Source: an uncultured Clostridia bacterium (GTDB lineage: Bacteria > Bacillota > Clostridia > TANB77 > CAG-465). From it: a stretch of 34,465 bases of DNA. The first letter of the stretch is position 1. Each line of letters starts with the position of its first letter. Shown here in pieces: positions 8,163-16,400 of this stretch. The notes beneath the pieces are model-generated. The model ran no database searches. It saw only the letters and a program-made list of their open reading frames with translations, and was not told where the DNA came from. The stretch spans positions 1 to 34,465 of the forward strand of contig CAKOYF010000015.1 in NCBI GenBank assembly GCA_934130595.1, given 5' to 3'. Both the position numbers and the translations under genes were made by a program.

Positions 8163-9083
8163 ATGGAAAAAATGTTAGTTTTTGGACACAAGAGTCCAGA
8201 TACAGATACAATTTGTTCAGCTATTGTAATGGCTGATTTTCAAGAAAAATTAGGAAAAGAAGTAAAAGCAGTTAGATTAGGAGAAATTAACAAAGAAACA
8301 AAATTTGCTTTAGAATATTTTAAAGTAGAAGCTCCTGAAATGATATCTGGCGTTGAAGAAGGACAAGAAGTTGTATTAGTTGATCACAACGAATTTTCTC
8401 AAAGTGCAGATGGAATAGAAAAAGCAAAAATAAGAATGGTTGTAGATCATCATAGAATTTGTGATTTTTCAACAGCAGAACCATTATATTATAGAGCAGA
8501 ACCTGTAGGATGTACTAATACAATATTATTTAAAATGTACAAAGAACATGGATTTGAAGTTACTCCAAAAATAGCTGGATTAATGCTTAGTGCTATTATT
8601 TCAGATACATTATTATTAAAATCACCTACTAAAACAGTAGAAGATGAAAAAGCAGTAGAAGAACTTGCAAAAATTGCAAACGTAGACTACAAAGAATATG
8701 GACTTGAAATGTTAAAAGCAGGAACAGACCTAAGTGATTACACAGCTCAAGAATTAATTGCATTAGATTGCAAAAAATGTGAATTAAAAGATAAAAAAGC
8801 TAAAATTGCTCAAGTAAATACAGCAGATATTCCAGAAATGATGAAAAGAAAAGCTGAATTTGAAGAAGCCATAGCAAAAGACATAGAAGAAAATAACTTA
8901 GATATATTTGTTTTTGCAATAACAGATATAATTAACAGTAATTCTCAAGCTATTGTTTTAGGAAAAGCAACAGAAGTATTTGAAAAAGGATTCAATACAA
9001 AATTAGAAGATAATACAGCATTTTTACCAGGAGTAGTTTCTAGAAAGAAACAAATTCTTCCAGTATTACAAGAAAATGCATAA
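8163..9083 (+). CDS. ppaC: Manganese-dependent inorganic pyrophosphatase (family II)
   Basis: This enzyme hydrolyses pyrophosphate to phosphate in the cytoplasm and so pulls biosynthetic reactions forward. The 306-residue product matches the usual size of about 310. It carries the DHH-family metal-binding motifs: GHKSPDTDT with H9, D13 and D15, a VDHNEF segment, and VDHHRICDF. The C-terminal DHHA2 part has SRKKQILPVL near its end. The in-frame ATG at 8115 lies inside der. ATG 8163 has an AAAGGAAG site at good spacing and gives the family-typical N-terminus, so it was chosen. A terminator follows directly. Confidence 0.95.
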   Translation: MEKMLVFGHKSPDTDTICSAIVMADFQEKLGKEVKAVRLGEINKETKFALEYFKVEAPEMISGVEEGQEVVLVDHNEFSQSADGIEKAKIRMVVDHHRICDFSTAEPLYYRAEPVGCTNTILFKMYKEHGFEVTPKIAGLMLSAIISDTLLLKSPTKTVEDEKAVEELAKIANVDYKEYGLEMLKAGTDLSDYTAQELIALDCKKCELKDKKAKIAQVNTADIPEMMKRKAEFEEAIAKDIEENNLDIFVFAITDIINSNSQAIVLGKATEVFEKGFNTKLEDNTAFLPGVVSRKKQILPVLQENA

Positions 9084-9088
9084 CATAT

Positions 9089-9117
9089 AAAAAGCAGACG
9101 AAAGTCTGCTTTTTTTT
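9089..9117. terminator. Bidirectional terminator after ppaC
   Basis: AAAGCAGAC (9091-9099), loop GAAA, GTCTGCTTT (9104-9112), then more T to 9117. The A-run on the left gives the convergent minus-strand gene only a short T-run. Confidence 0.88.
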
Positions 9118-9118
9118 G

Positions 9119-9670
9119 TTAAAAAATTAATTGTATTATTCCTAGTAACAAGATTATGCCATTTGAAATATATGAAGAATATTTTTCTAATTTATTACAA
9201 TTTATTTTATTTCCTATTAAGATTCCTAAATATAAAAATAGAACACTAAAAATAAAAATTAATACTGTAGATAGAATTATGTTTATACTAGCAATACTTG
9301 CACTAAGACCAGTTGCTAAGTTATTTAAAGATAGGAGTAAGATGAGTTTTGCTTTAGAAAGATTTTTGGAATTATTTTGAGTTAAGCAATTGTTATTCTT
9401 TTTGTTTAAGATATATTCTTTTATTATTCCATATCCACCAATTAAAATTAATATACTAGAACTTAATGTATCTGCAAATTTTAATGGAAATAGGTTTCCT
9501 ATACTTGTACCAACAATCATTATTAGTAATGTAATAAAGCTTGTAAAAAAAGAAATTATAGATATATCACTAAATTTCTTTTTAGAAGGGGTTAAACTAT
9601 AAGAAATTCCAACAGGAATATTATCTAAGTTAGTAGATATTGAAAATAAAAGTAAAAAAATAAAATTCAA
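9119..9670 (-). CDS. MntP/YtaF-type multi-pass membrane protein (putative metal efflux)
   Basis: The 183-residue protein has about six hydrophobic segments in two halves. Each half begins with an acidic/Asn-containing helix start (STNLDNIPVGISYSL near 12-26; SLNNLATGLSAS near 114-125). This two-fold pattern resembles the manganese exporter MntP and the sporulation protein YtaF. YtaF-like is slightly preferred because of the NLDNIPVG wording. The start codon appears to be TTG (9668-9670) with GGAG 10 bases upstream; no ATG fits. A TATAAT-like -10 lies at 9696-9691 on the minus strand. The gene is convergent with ppaC and divergent from the phosphoesterases. The transported ion is not shown by sequence. 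Confidence 0.7.
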   Translation of the reverse strand: MNFIFLLLFSISTNLDNIPVGISYSLTPSKKKFSDISIISFFTSFITLLIMIVGTSIGNLFPLKFADTLSSSILILIGGYGIIKEYILNKKNNNCLTQNNSKNLSKAKLILLLSLNNLATGLSASIASINIILSTVLIFIFSVLFLYLGILIGNKINCNKLEKYSSYISNGIILLLGIIQLIF

Positions 9671-9764
9671 AATGTGTTACTCCTTTCCATATTATAGTAA
9701 ATGTAAAAAATTAGAAATTTGTTATAGTTTTAGTAATAATTAGTTATTATTTTGTATATTTTTA

Positions 9765-9773
9765 TGATATAAT
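9765..9773 (+). promoter_or_regulatory. Extended -10 promoter for the phosphoesterase pair
   Basis: TGATATAAT (TG then TATAAT at 9768-9773) is an extended -10 element. No good -35 is visible. The gene starts 17 bases later with GGAGGA between. Confidence 0.6.
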
Positions 9774-9790
9774 CTAAACGGAGGAACACA

Positions 9791-9829
9791 ATGGAAAAAA
9801 TAGCAATAATATCAGATATACATGGAAAT
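9791..9829 (+). repeat. 39-base exact direct repeat, copy 1 (5' end of phosphoesterase 1)
   Basis: Identical to 10588-10626, beginning at each start codon and covering the first 13 codons. The flanks differ. Confidence 0.95.
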
Positions 9830-10600
9830 ATAACAGCACTAAATGAAGTGCTAAAAGATATAGAAAAAAGAGGAATAAAAAGAATAATGTGTTTAGGAGA
9901 TATGGTAATAAAATGTTCATCTCCTAGAGAATGTGTAGAAAAAGTCTTTTCCAAATGTGAAGTGGTTATAAAAGGAAATTGTGAAGAAAGAGTTGCGTCT
10001 TGTCCTAGAATAGAGGAACATTTTTGGAATCAAAGGGAACTTACTAAAGAGCAATTAGAAAAAATTGAATCACTTCCTTTATCACATGATTTTTATATGA
10101 GCGGATATAAAATAAGAATCATGCATGCTAGTCCTTATTCGATAAAAGAAAAATCATATTATTGGGATTTTGATGAAGAATATGAAAATAGAATAGATAA
10201 TATGTTTAAAAATACAGAATATTTAAATAACATTGGTGAAAAAGAACCAGATATAGTAGTTTTTGGACATATTCATAAACCTTTTTTATATAGAAAAAGA
10301 CAAAAAGTATTAATAAACCCTGGGGCAATTTCAAATACAAGTGATGTAATAAATATAAATGGAAAGAAATATACCTTTGGATCATATTTAATCTTAGAAG
10401 GAGAAATGTACAGTAAGAAATTAAGTAGGATTTCGTATAAAATAGTAAAATTCCCATATGACTATATGAAAGAAGTTCAAAACATATTAGACACAGATAT
10501 GCCAAATAAAGAACTAGCTGCAGAGGAAATAAGAACAGGAAAATACTTTAATAGAAAGCAAATTATTGTTGAAGCGGAGATGAATAAATGGAAAAAATAG
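9791..10600 (+). CDS. YfcE/MJ0936-type metallophosphoesterase, first copy
   Basis: The 269-residue protein has the calcineurin-like phosphoesterase motif series: DIHGN near 9-13, CLGDM near 35-39, KGNCEE (the family's GN-H/C-D/E position), a later MHASP, and FGHIH near 157-161. Such enzymes use a two-metal centre to hydrolyse phosphomonoesters or phosphodiesters; the natural substrate is unknown. It is followed by a paralogue whose start overlaps it by 13 bases, so the stop is read through the ATGGAAAAAATAG sequence. The two proteins are similar through their length but clearly diverged. Probably cytoplasmic: no signal peptide. Confidence 0.88.
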   Translation: MEKIAIISDIHGNITALNEVLKDIEKRGIKRIMCLGDMVIKCSSPRECVEKVFSKCEVVIKGNCEERVASCPRIEEHFWNQRELTKEQLEKIESLPLSHDFYMSGYKIRIMHASPYSIKEKSYYWDFDEEYENRIDNMFKNTEYLNNIGEKEPDIVVFGHIHKPFLYRKRQKVLINPGAISNTSDVININGKKYTFGSYLILEGEMYSKKLSRISYKIVKFPYDYMKEVQNILDTDMPNKELAAEEIRTGKYFNRKQIIVEAEMNKWKK

Positions 10601-10626
10601 CAATAATATCAGATATACATGGAAAT
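10588..10626 (+). repeat. 39-base exact direct repeat, copy 2 (5' end of phosphoesterase 2)
   Basis: Identical to 9791-9829. The unit distance is 797 bases, close to one gene length, as expected from tandem duplication. Confidence 0.95.
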
Positions 10627-11331
10627 TTAGTAGCTTTAGAAGAAGTACTAAAAGATATAAAGTCTAGAAATATTAATCATATATTTTGTTTAGGAGATTT
10701 GGTTGCAAAAGGATCTCAACCTAAAGAGGCAATAGAATTAGTAAAAAAAGAATGTGAAGTTATAATAAAAGGAAATTGTGATGATGTAGTAAGCCAGAAT
10801 TTTTCTACAAAAGAACATATATGGAATAAAGAAACAATTGGAAAAGAAAATGTGAAATATCTAAAATCAATACCACTTTCATATGATTTTTATATGAGTG
10901 GTTTAAAAATAAGACTAATACATGCTAGTCCAGATGATTTATACAATAGTATAAATTATTATAATATTACTACTAAAACAAATGAAGAGATAAAAAATAT
11001 GTTTAAGTTTAAAGATGTTCCAGATGTTGTGATTTTTGGGCATATACATTCACCATTTCTATATAGATTAAATGATAAGACTTTAGTTAATCCTGGACCT
11101 GTTGCAAATAGTTGTGACATAATTAAAAAAAATGATGAAAAAATACAGTCTTCTTCATATATGATAATAGAGGGTGAATATGGTTCTAAAGAGGCAGCAA
11201 GTATATCTTATGAAATAGTAAGGCTGCCATATGACTATGAAAAAGAAATAGATAATTTAAAAAATAGTGATATGCCAAATAAAGATATGGCAATAGAAGA
11301 ATTAATGACAGGAATATACGTAAAAAGATAA
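10588..11331 (+). CDS. YfcE/MJ0936-type metallophosphoesterase, second copy
   Basis: The 247-residue paralogue of the preceding gene has DIHGN, CLGDLVAKGS, IKGNCDD, LIHASPDD and FGHIHSPF in the same order. Both share the C-terminal phrase SDMPNK or TDMPNK near the end. Its first 39 bases are identical to those of the first copy although the rest has diverged. Its ribosome binding site (GCGGAGATG) lies within the first gene, so translation is probably coupled. Why two copies are kept is unknown; different substrates are one possibility. Confidence 0.88.
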   Translation: MEKIAIISDIHGNLVALEEVLKDIKSRNINHIFCLGDLVAKGSQPKEAIELVKKECEVIIKGNCDDVVSQNFSTKEHIWNKETIGKENVKYLKSIPLSYDFYMSGLKIRLIHASPDDLYNSINYYNITTKTNEEIKNMFKFKDVPDVVIFGHIHSPFLYRLNDKTLVNPGPVANSCDIIKKNDEKIQSSSYMIIEGEYGSKEAASISYEIVRLPYDYEKEIDNLKNSDMPNKDMAIEELMTGIYVKR

Positions 11332-11343
11332 GGAGTACTTAAA

Positions 11344-11673
11344 ATGGAAGAAGAGAAAAATTATGAGATTGTGACAAAAAGTGCGATTAGTATACTACAA
11401 GCTTTTAGTGTAATAGGAATAATAATACTTGTACTAATAATACTTTTAAATAGACTATACATATTACCTAAAGCATGGAATATAAGTTTTATTATTCCAA
11501 TAGTAATTACTTTTTTTGCAAGTATTATGCAACTTATAATTTGCTTTTGGAAAGCAGGAAAAACAAATATACATACTAAAAAATATAATTTGATTTTTTC
11601 ATCTTGTATAACTTTTCTAGTATTAATAGGCGAATTTATTATGTATTCAATGTTATCTATAATTCTGTTTTAG
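11344..11673 (+). CDS. Small three-segment membrane protein, unknown function
   Basis: The 109-residue product has three likely membrane segments (about 15-38, 44-66 and 82-108) and a charged N-terminus MEEEKNYE. No motif is recognised. It starts 12 bases after the second phosphoesterase with AAGGAG upstream, so it is probably in the same operon. The stop codon is immediately followed by the -35 box of the hisS promoter; no terminator is visible between them, so readthrough into the his leader is possible. Confidence 0.7.
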   Translation: MEEEKNYEIVTKSAISILQAFSVIGIIILVLIILLNRLYILPKAWNISFIIPIVITFFASIMQLIICFWKAGKTNIHTKKYNLIFSSCITFLVLIGEFIMYSMLSIILF

Positions 11674-11702
11674 TTGACAAAAAAGCGTAATTGCTGTATA
11701 AT
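11674..11702 (+). promoter_or_regulatory. Consensus promoter of the hisS leader
   Basis: TTGACA (11674-11679), a 17-base spacer and TATAAT (11697-11702) match the vegetative consensus exactly. It begins one base after the previous gene's stop. Confidence 0.9.
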
Positions 11703-11732
11703 ATAAACAGTTTTGAAAGGAGTAGAATAAAA

Positions 11733-11795
11733 ATGAAAAACAAAATATTAAATACTATAGCACATCATCATATTTATTCTATGTCTGCGTTTTAA
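11733..11795 (+). CDS. His leader peptide (20 codons, three consecutive His codons)
   Basis: ATG 11733 has AAAGGAG at 11716-11722, 10 bases upstream, and reads 20 codons to TAA 11793-11795. The peptide is MKNKILNTIA followed by HHH (CAT CAT CAT, 11763-11771) and IYSMSAF. It lies between a consensus promoter and a terminator hairpin, 132 bases before hisS, and codes for three successive residues of the amino acid that hisS charges. This is the classical design of a leader peptide whose translation senses charged tRNA-His. The peptide itself probably has no other job. The reading is direct; the regulatory role is inference, strongly supported by the hairpins that follow. Confidence 0.85.
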   Translation: MKNKILNTIAHHHIYSMSAF

Positions 11796-11879
11796 TGAAA
11801 ATAAACTCAGGCATAGTTTAGTGTGCCTGATGTGTGATATATCTTACACGTAAGGCCATAAAAACTTACGTGTTTTTTT
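11779..11879 (+). promoter_or_regulatory. Putative ribosome-mediated attenuator of hisS (five mutually exclusive RNA segments)
   Basis: Segment 1 CTATGTCTG (11779-11787, inside the leader after HHH) pairs with segment 2 CAGGCATAG (11808-11816): 9 pairs, one G-U. Segment 2 TCAGGCATA (11807-11815) pairs instead with segment 3 TGTGCCTGA (11822-11830): 9 pairs, one G-U. Segment 3 (11825-11837) pairs instead with segment 4 TTACACGTAAGGC (11844-11856): 12 of 13 positions, loop TATATC. Segment 4 also forms the terminator with CTTACGTGT. Predicted logic: a ribosome stalled at the first His codon leaves segment 1 free, so 1:2 and 3:4 form and transcription continues. A ribosome reaching the stop covers segment 1, so 2:3 and the terminator form. 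Found by eye; not folded. Confidence 0.78.
11846..11879 (+). terminator. Attenuator terminator hairpin before hisS
   Basis: ACACGTAAG (11846-11854) pairs perfectly with CTTACGTGT (11865-11873), and T continues to 11879. It lies inside the leader, upstream of hisS, so it must be conditional. Confidence 0.9.
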
Positions 11880-11927
11880 ATTATAAAAAACGAAATTATA
11901 TAAAAAAGAAATTAAGGAGAGATAAAG

Positions 11928-13247
11928 ATGGAAAATAAAAGAGTAGAACCAAGAACATTAAGTGGATTTATGGAGCTTTTACCACAAGATCAAATAAAAT
12001 TTAATCAAATGCTAGAAACAATTAGAAAAACATATGAATTATATGGATTTTTACCACAAGAAACTCCAATAATAGAATCTTCAGAAGTACTTTTAGCAAA
12101 AGCTGGAGGAGAGACAGAAAAACAAATATATTCATTTAAAAAAGGAGATAAAGATTTAAGCTTAAGATTTGACTTAACTGTTCCTTTAGCAAAGTATGTA
12201 GCTCAATATTATAATGAATTAACTTTTCCATATAGAAGATATCAAATCGGAAAAGTATTTAGAGGAGAAAGAGCACAAAAAGGAAGATATAGAGAATTTT
12301 ATCAATGTGATATAGATATTATAGGAGATGGAAAACTTAGCATAATAAATGATGCTGAAATTCCAAGTATAATTTATACTACTTTTAAAAATTTAGGATT
12401 TTCTAACTTTGTAATAAAAATTAATAATAGAAAAATTTTAAATGGTCTTTTTGATGAATTAGAAATATCAGAAAAAATGACAGATATATTGATAATAATA
12501 GATAAGCTAGAAAAGATTGGTCCTCAAGCAGTAAGAGAAGAACTTTTAAAAATAGGTGTAACAGAAGAAAAAATAGAGAAAATAGAAGAATTCTTGAATA
12601 TATCTGGAAATACAGATGAAAAAATTCAAAAATTAAAAGACTTAAATTTTGCAAGTGAAATATATCAAAATGGTATAGAAGAATTAGAAGAAGTAATAAA
12701 ATATGTTAGATTATTCAATATTCCTGAAGAAAACTTTGTAATAGATTTAACAATTGCCAGAGGATTAGACTACTATACAGGAACTGTATATGAAACTAAT
12801 TTAAAAGGATATGAATCTATTGGTAGTGTATGTTCTGGTGGAAGATATGAAAATCTTGCAGGATATTATACAAAGAAAAATTTACCAGGTGTAGGTATTT
12901 CTATAGGACTTACTAGATTATTCTATAACTTAAAAGAGCTAGGATTACTTAAAACAGATAAGAAATCTATTTCTAAAGTAGATATAATTACAATGGGAAT
13001 AGGAGTAGAAAATGCAGTAGAAATTTCTAACTTATTAAGAGATAACAATATTCCAAATGAAATATACAAAGAAGATTCTAAAACAAAAGCAAAATTTAGT
13101 TATGCAAATAATTTAGAGATTCCTTATGTTATTGTAATAGGAGAAGATGAAAAAGCAAAAGGTGTTTATACATTAAAAGATATGACTACCGGTGAGCAAG
13201 AAACATTAACTAAAGAAGAGGTATTAGAAAAAATAAAAAATATATAG
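11928..13247 (+). CDS. hisS: Histidine--tRNA ligase
   Basis: HisS charges tRNA-His with histidine in the cytoplasm. The 439-residue protein has the class II core. RYQIGKVFRGERAQKGRYREFYQ is motif 2, near 104-126. ARGLDYYTG (277-285) and CSGGRYENLAG (from about 306) are the two histidine-specific motifs. A C-terminal anticodon-binding domain starts near residue 350. Having both histidine motifs argues for an active synthetase rather than the HisZ regulatory paralogue. The N-terminus reads RTLSGFMELLPQDQI instead of the common KGTxDxLP wording. AAGGAGA precedes ATG 11928. Control is apparently by the His-leader attenuator upstream, not a T-box: no T-box AGGGTGG sequence is seen in the leader. 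Confidence 0.95.
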   Translation: MENKRVEPRTLSGFMELLPQDQIKFNQMLETIRKTYELYGFLPQETPIIESSEVLLAKAGGETEKQIYSFKKGDKDLSLRFDLTVPLAKYVAQYYNELTFPYRRYQIGKVFRGERAQKGRYREFYQCDIDIIGDGKLSIINDAEIPSIIYTTFKNLGFSNFVIKINNRKILNGLFDELEISEKMTDILIIIDKLEKIGPQAVREELLKIGVTEEKIEKIEEFLNISGNTDEKIQKLKDLNFASEIYQNGIEELEEVIKYVRLFNIPEENFVIDLTIARGLDYYTGTVYETNLKGYESIGSVCSGGRYENLAGYYTKKNLPGVGISIGLTRLFYNLKELGLLKTDKKSISKVDIITMGIGVENAVEISNLLRDNNIPNEIYKEDSKTKAKFSYANNLEIPYVIVIGEDEKAKGVYTLKDMTTGEQETLTKEEVLEKIKNI

Positions 13248-13261
13248 ATGTTAAGAGAAAA

Positions 13262-13287
13262 CGCTAAGAAAAAAATTAGCGCTTTTT
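13262..13287 (+). terminator. Terminator of hisS
   Basis: CGCTAA (13262-13267) pairs with TTAGCG (13276-13281), followed by CTTTTTC and a longer T-rich run. The stem is short but flanked by A and T runs that can extend it. Confidence 0.75.
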
Positions 13288-13424
13288 CTTTTTTTATTTT
13301 TGAAACATTAATTTAATATTAGTGAAATAAATAGCAAAAAAACATATAAATAGTGTACACACATTTCAAAAAAGTTATATTTTGAGATAAAATTATTCTA
13401 TATAAAGAAAGGAAAGAGGAATAT

Positions 13425-16400
13425 ATGAAAAGAAAAGCTTTATTTACCATATTGTTTTTAATGATGTTTTCTAGTGTTCTATCATTTGTAAATGCAGATG
13501 AATTAGATGCACAATTAGTATTTCCAGGTTCAGATGAACTAAAAGAGATAGTAGACGCTGGAATATCAGTACAATCAGGAACACTAAATGGACAAAGTTA
13601 TAATGCAATATATGGTGCAGAATTTGGATGGAGAAATGAATGGAATAATGGAAGTTATGGCTCAAAAAGAAACTGGAATGATGGTATGCCAACATCTAAC
13701 ACATCAGCTCCATTTCCTTTTGATAAAAAATTAACAAATAACCCTGAAGTAATATTTGCACTAGGACTATCATCAAATAGCAGTTCTACTCTAAGAAAAT
13801 ACGCTGTTGCATACACAGCAGGTTATTGTATAGGATGGGGTGTTCCTTTTGGAGACGCAGGAATGACACTTAATGTAACAAATACAATAATGCAAGAGTA
13901 TGAGATGAGTAGTTTAAATAAAAATAGAAATGGTGAAAAACTTTCTCAAACAGAAATAAATAATGTAAAATATGTACTAACTTATGGATACGAATATCCA
14001 GTAGTATCTGCAAGTAGTGTAAATCTAGATTCAAGTAGAACTACTATCTTTGATGGATTACATTATTATGGAAGTGAGATTGTAAGTGGGGACAACCAAG
14101 CTAGAGCTCAAGCTACACAATATCTATGTTGGGTGGCATCAGCCGGCTATATAAGAGATAATCAATCACTACAAGCTATTGAAAACTATTTCTTTGAAAG
14201 AAACTGGAATGGTAATGGAAATGTAGTAAGAGATGGTGTCGATGGATTCTATTATGAATATAAAAATTTAATTCAAAAAGCAATGAATATGCCTTCTTAT
14301 TCTAGAAATACAGCTCAAGAAGCTAAAGAGGCAGCTATAGAATTAGATTGGAATGAAGCAAATCAAAGATTTGAAACTAATGTAAAAGATACTAATGCTT
14401 TAAATCAAGTGCCAAGAGTTCAATTAGAATATCAAGGACAAAATCAATCACTAAATTTTGAACAACAAGCAGATGGTTCTGTAACAATTTGGACAAGAAG
14501 CGTAGTTGGTTCACAAGAAGCTCCTAATGTATTTACAATTAAAAAGAGTATAAATGGAGCAAAAGGAGTTGCAGTAGTATCAAAATCTAAAGATACAGCG
14601 CATCAACCAATAGCTGTAGCAACAACAGGTGTAATAGAAGAATATGCAAATGTTGCTGTATATACACAAGCAGTAAAAATAAAAGTAAAGAAAGAACTAG
14701 AACCAATAGGTGGAAACTATGGTGATGCAACTCCTAAAGGTTGTGAATTTACTATTTACGAAGACGAAACTTGTACAATACCTGTAGATACAATTGTTAC
14801 AGATGAAAATGGAAATTCACAAAAGAGTAAATATTTACCATATAAAACATACTGGGCTTTGGAAACATCTAACAACGAATCAACAGAAAGAAATACTCAA
14901 AAATTTGTTATAGATCCTACTCAAGCTACTATAGACGAAGATGGTGACTTAGTATTTACAATAAAGGCAACAAACCAAATTGTAAGTACCGAGTTAAGAA
15001 TGATAAAAGAAAGAGAATCAAAAGATAGTACTGAAAACTCACCAGCAGAAGGAGCAATACTAAGAATTACTCTTAAGAGTAATCCAAAAGAAACTTATAA
15101 GGCAATAGTAGACGAAACAGGATATGCAGTTTTTAAAAATATACCTTACGGTACATATATATTATCTGAAGATGATTCAGCATCAGATACACATTTAGAG
15201 ATTAAAGAAAAAACAATAAAATTAACAGGGCCATCAAGAGTAATAAAATATAAATTAATAATGGCTGATGAATTATTTATGACATATGTAAGAGTTCAAA
15301 AAGTAGATTCAGATACAGATAATCCTATTAAACTTGCAGGTGCAAAATTTAAAATATACAATGTAGATGAAAAGCATTTTGAGACATTTAAAGTTGGAGC
15401 AGATGGACACGATACAGAAGTATTAGAAACAAATGAAGATGGATATTTTATAACTCCACAACAATTAGCTGGTGGAAATTATAGAATATATGAAGTTGAA
15501 GCACCAAAAGGATATTATTTAGACGAAAAATATAGATTACCAAATGAATTAACAGATGAAAATCTAGCTAAATATGGAAAAGAATTAAAACTTACAAAAT
15601 TAGTTCCAGTAGAAGAAACAGATGATAATAAGTTTATATATAAAACAGAAATAGCAGATACACCTTTAAAAGGAAAAGTTGAAATAATAAAAACTGGTGA
15701 AAAATTAGTTGGATATACAGAAGAAACAAAAACAGATAATAAAGGAAATGAATATACTGTAAAAACTCCAAGATATGAACAAAAACCATTAGCAAATGTA
15801 GAATATACATTAGTAGCAAAAGAAGATATAAAATCTCCAGATGGAACTACTGTATATGAAAAAGCAAACAGCAAAGAGCATAAAGTAGTAACAAATGAAG
15901 ATGGTAGAGCAATATCTGAAGAATTATATGTTGGAACATATAAAATAACAGAAGTAAAAACAGAATTAGGTTATGTTGCAGCGTCAGATATGCCAGATGT
16001 GGTAATAACAAATGACGACCAAATGGAAAAAATAAAAATAGTTACTTTAAACGAAAAGAATCCAAAGCAACAAACTAAAATTAGTATAAGAAAAGAACTT
16101 GGAGAAAGCAAATACAAATATGAAAATATAAAAGTAGCTTTTGGACTATATACTGATCAAGAAATAAAAACTTATGATAATAAAACTACAGTTATGAAAA
16201 AAGATACTTTAGTAGACGTAGTATATGCACAAGCAAATCCAGGTGAAACAGTTACATTATCTTCACAAGTAAATCTTCCAGCAGGAAAATATTACTTTAA
16301 AGAATTATATGTAGATTATCCATATACTCAAACAGAAGAAAAATATTCTGTAGAGGTTAAATACAAAAATACAACAGATGAAGTATTAGAAGTATATGGA

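Noticed and set aside
9156..9602. Two plus-strand open frames of 70-74 codons
   Set aside because: They are antisense to the MntP/YtaF-type membrane protein, whose own frame, hydrophobic pattern and terminator are convincing.
11928..13247. HisZ (regulatory paralogue) instead of HisS
   Set aside because: Both histidine-specific motifs and the C-terminal anticodon-binding domain are present, and no histidine biosynthesis genes are adjacent.
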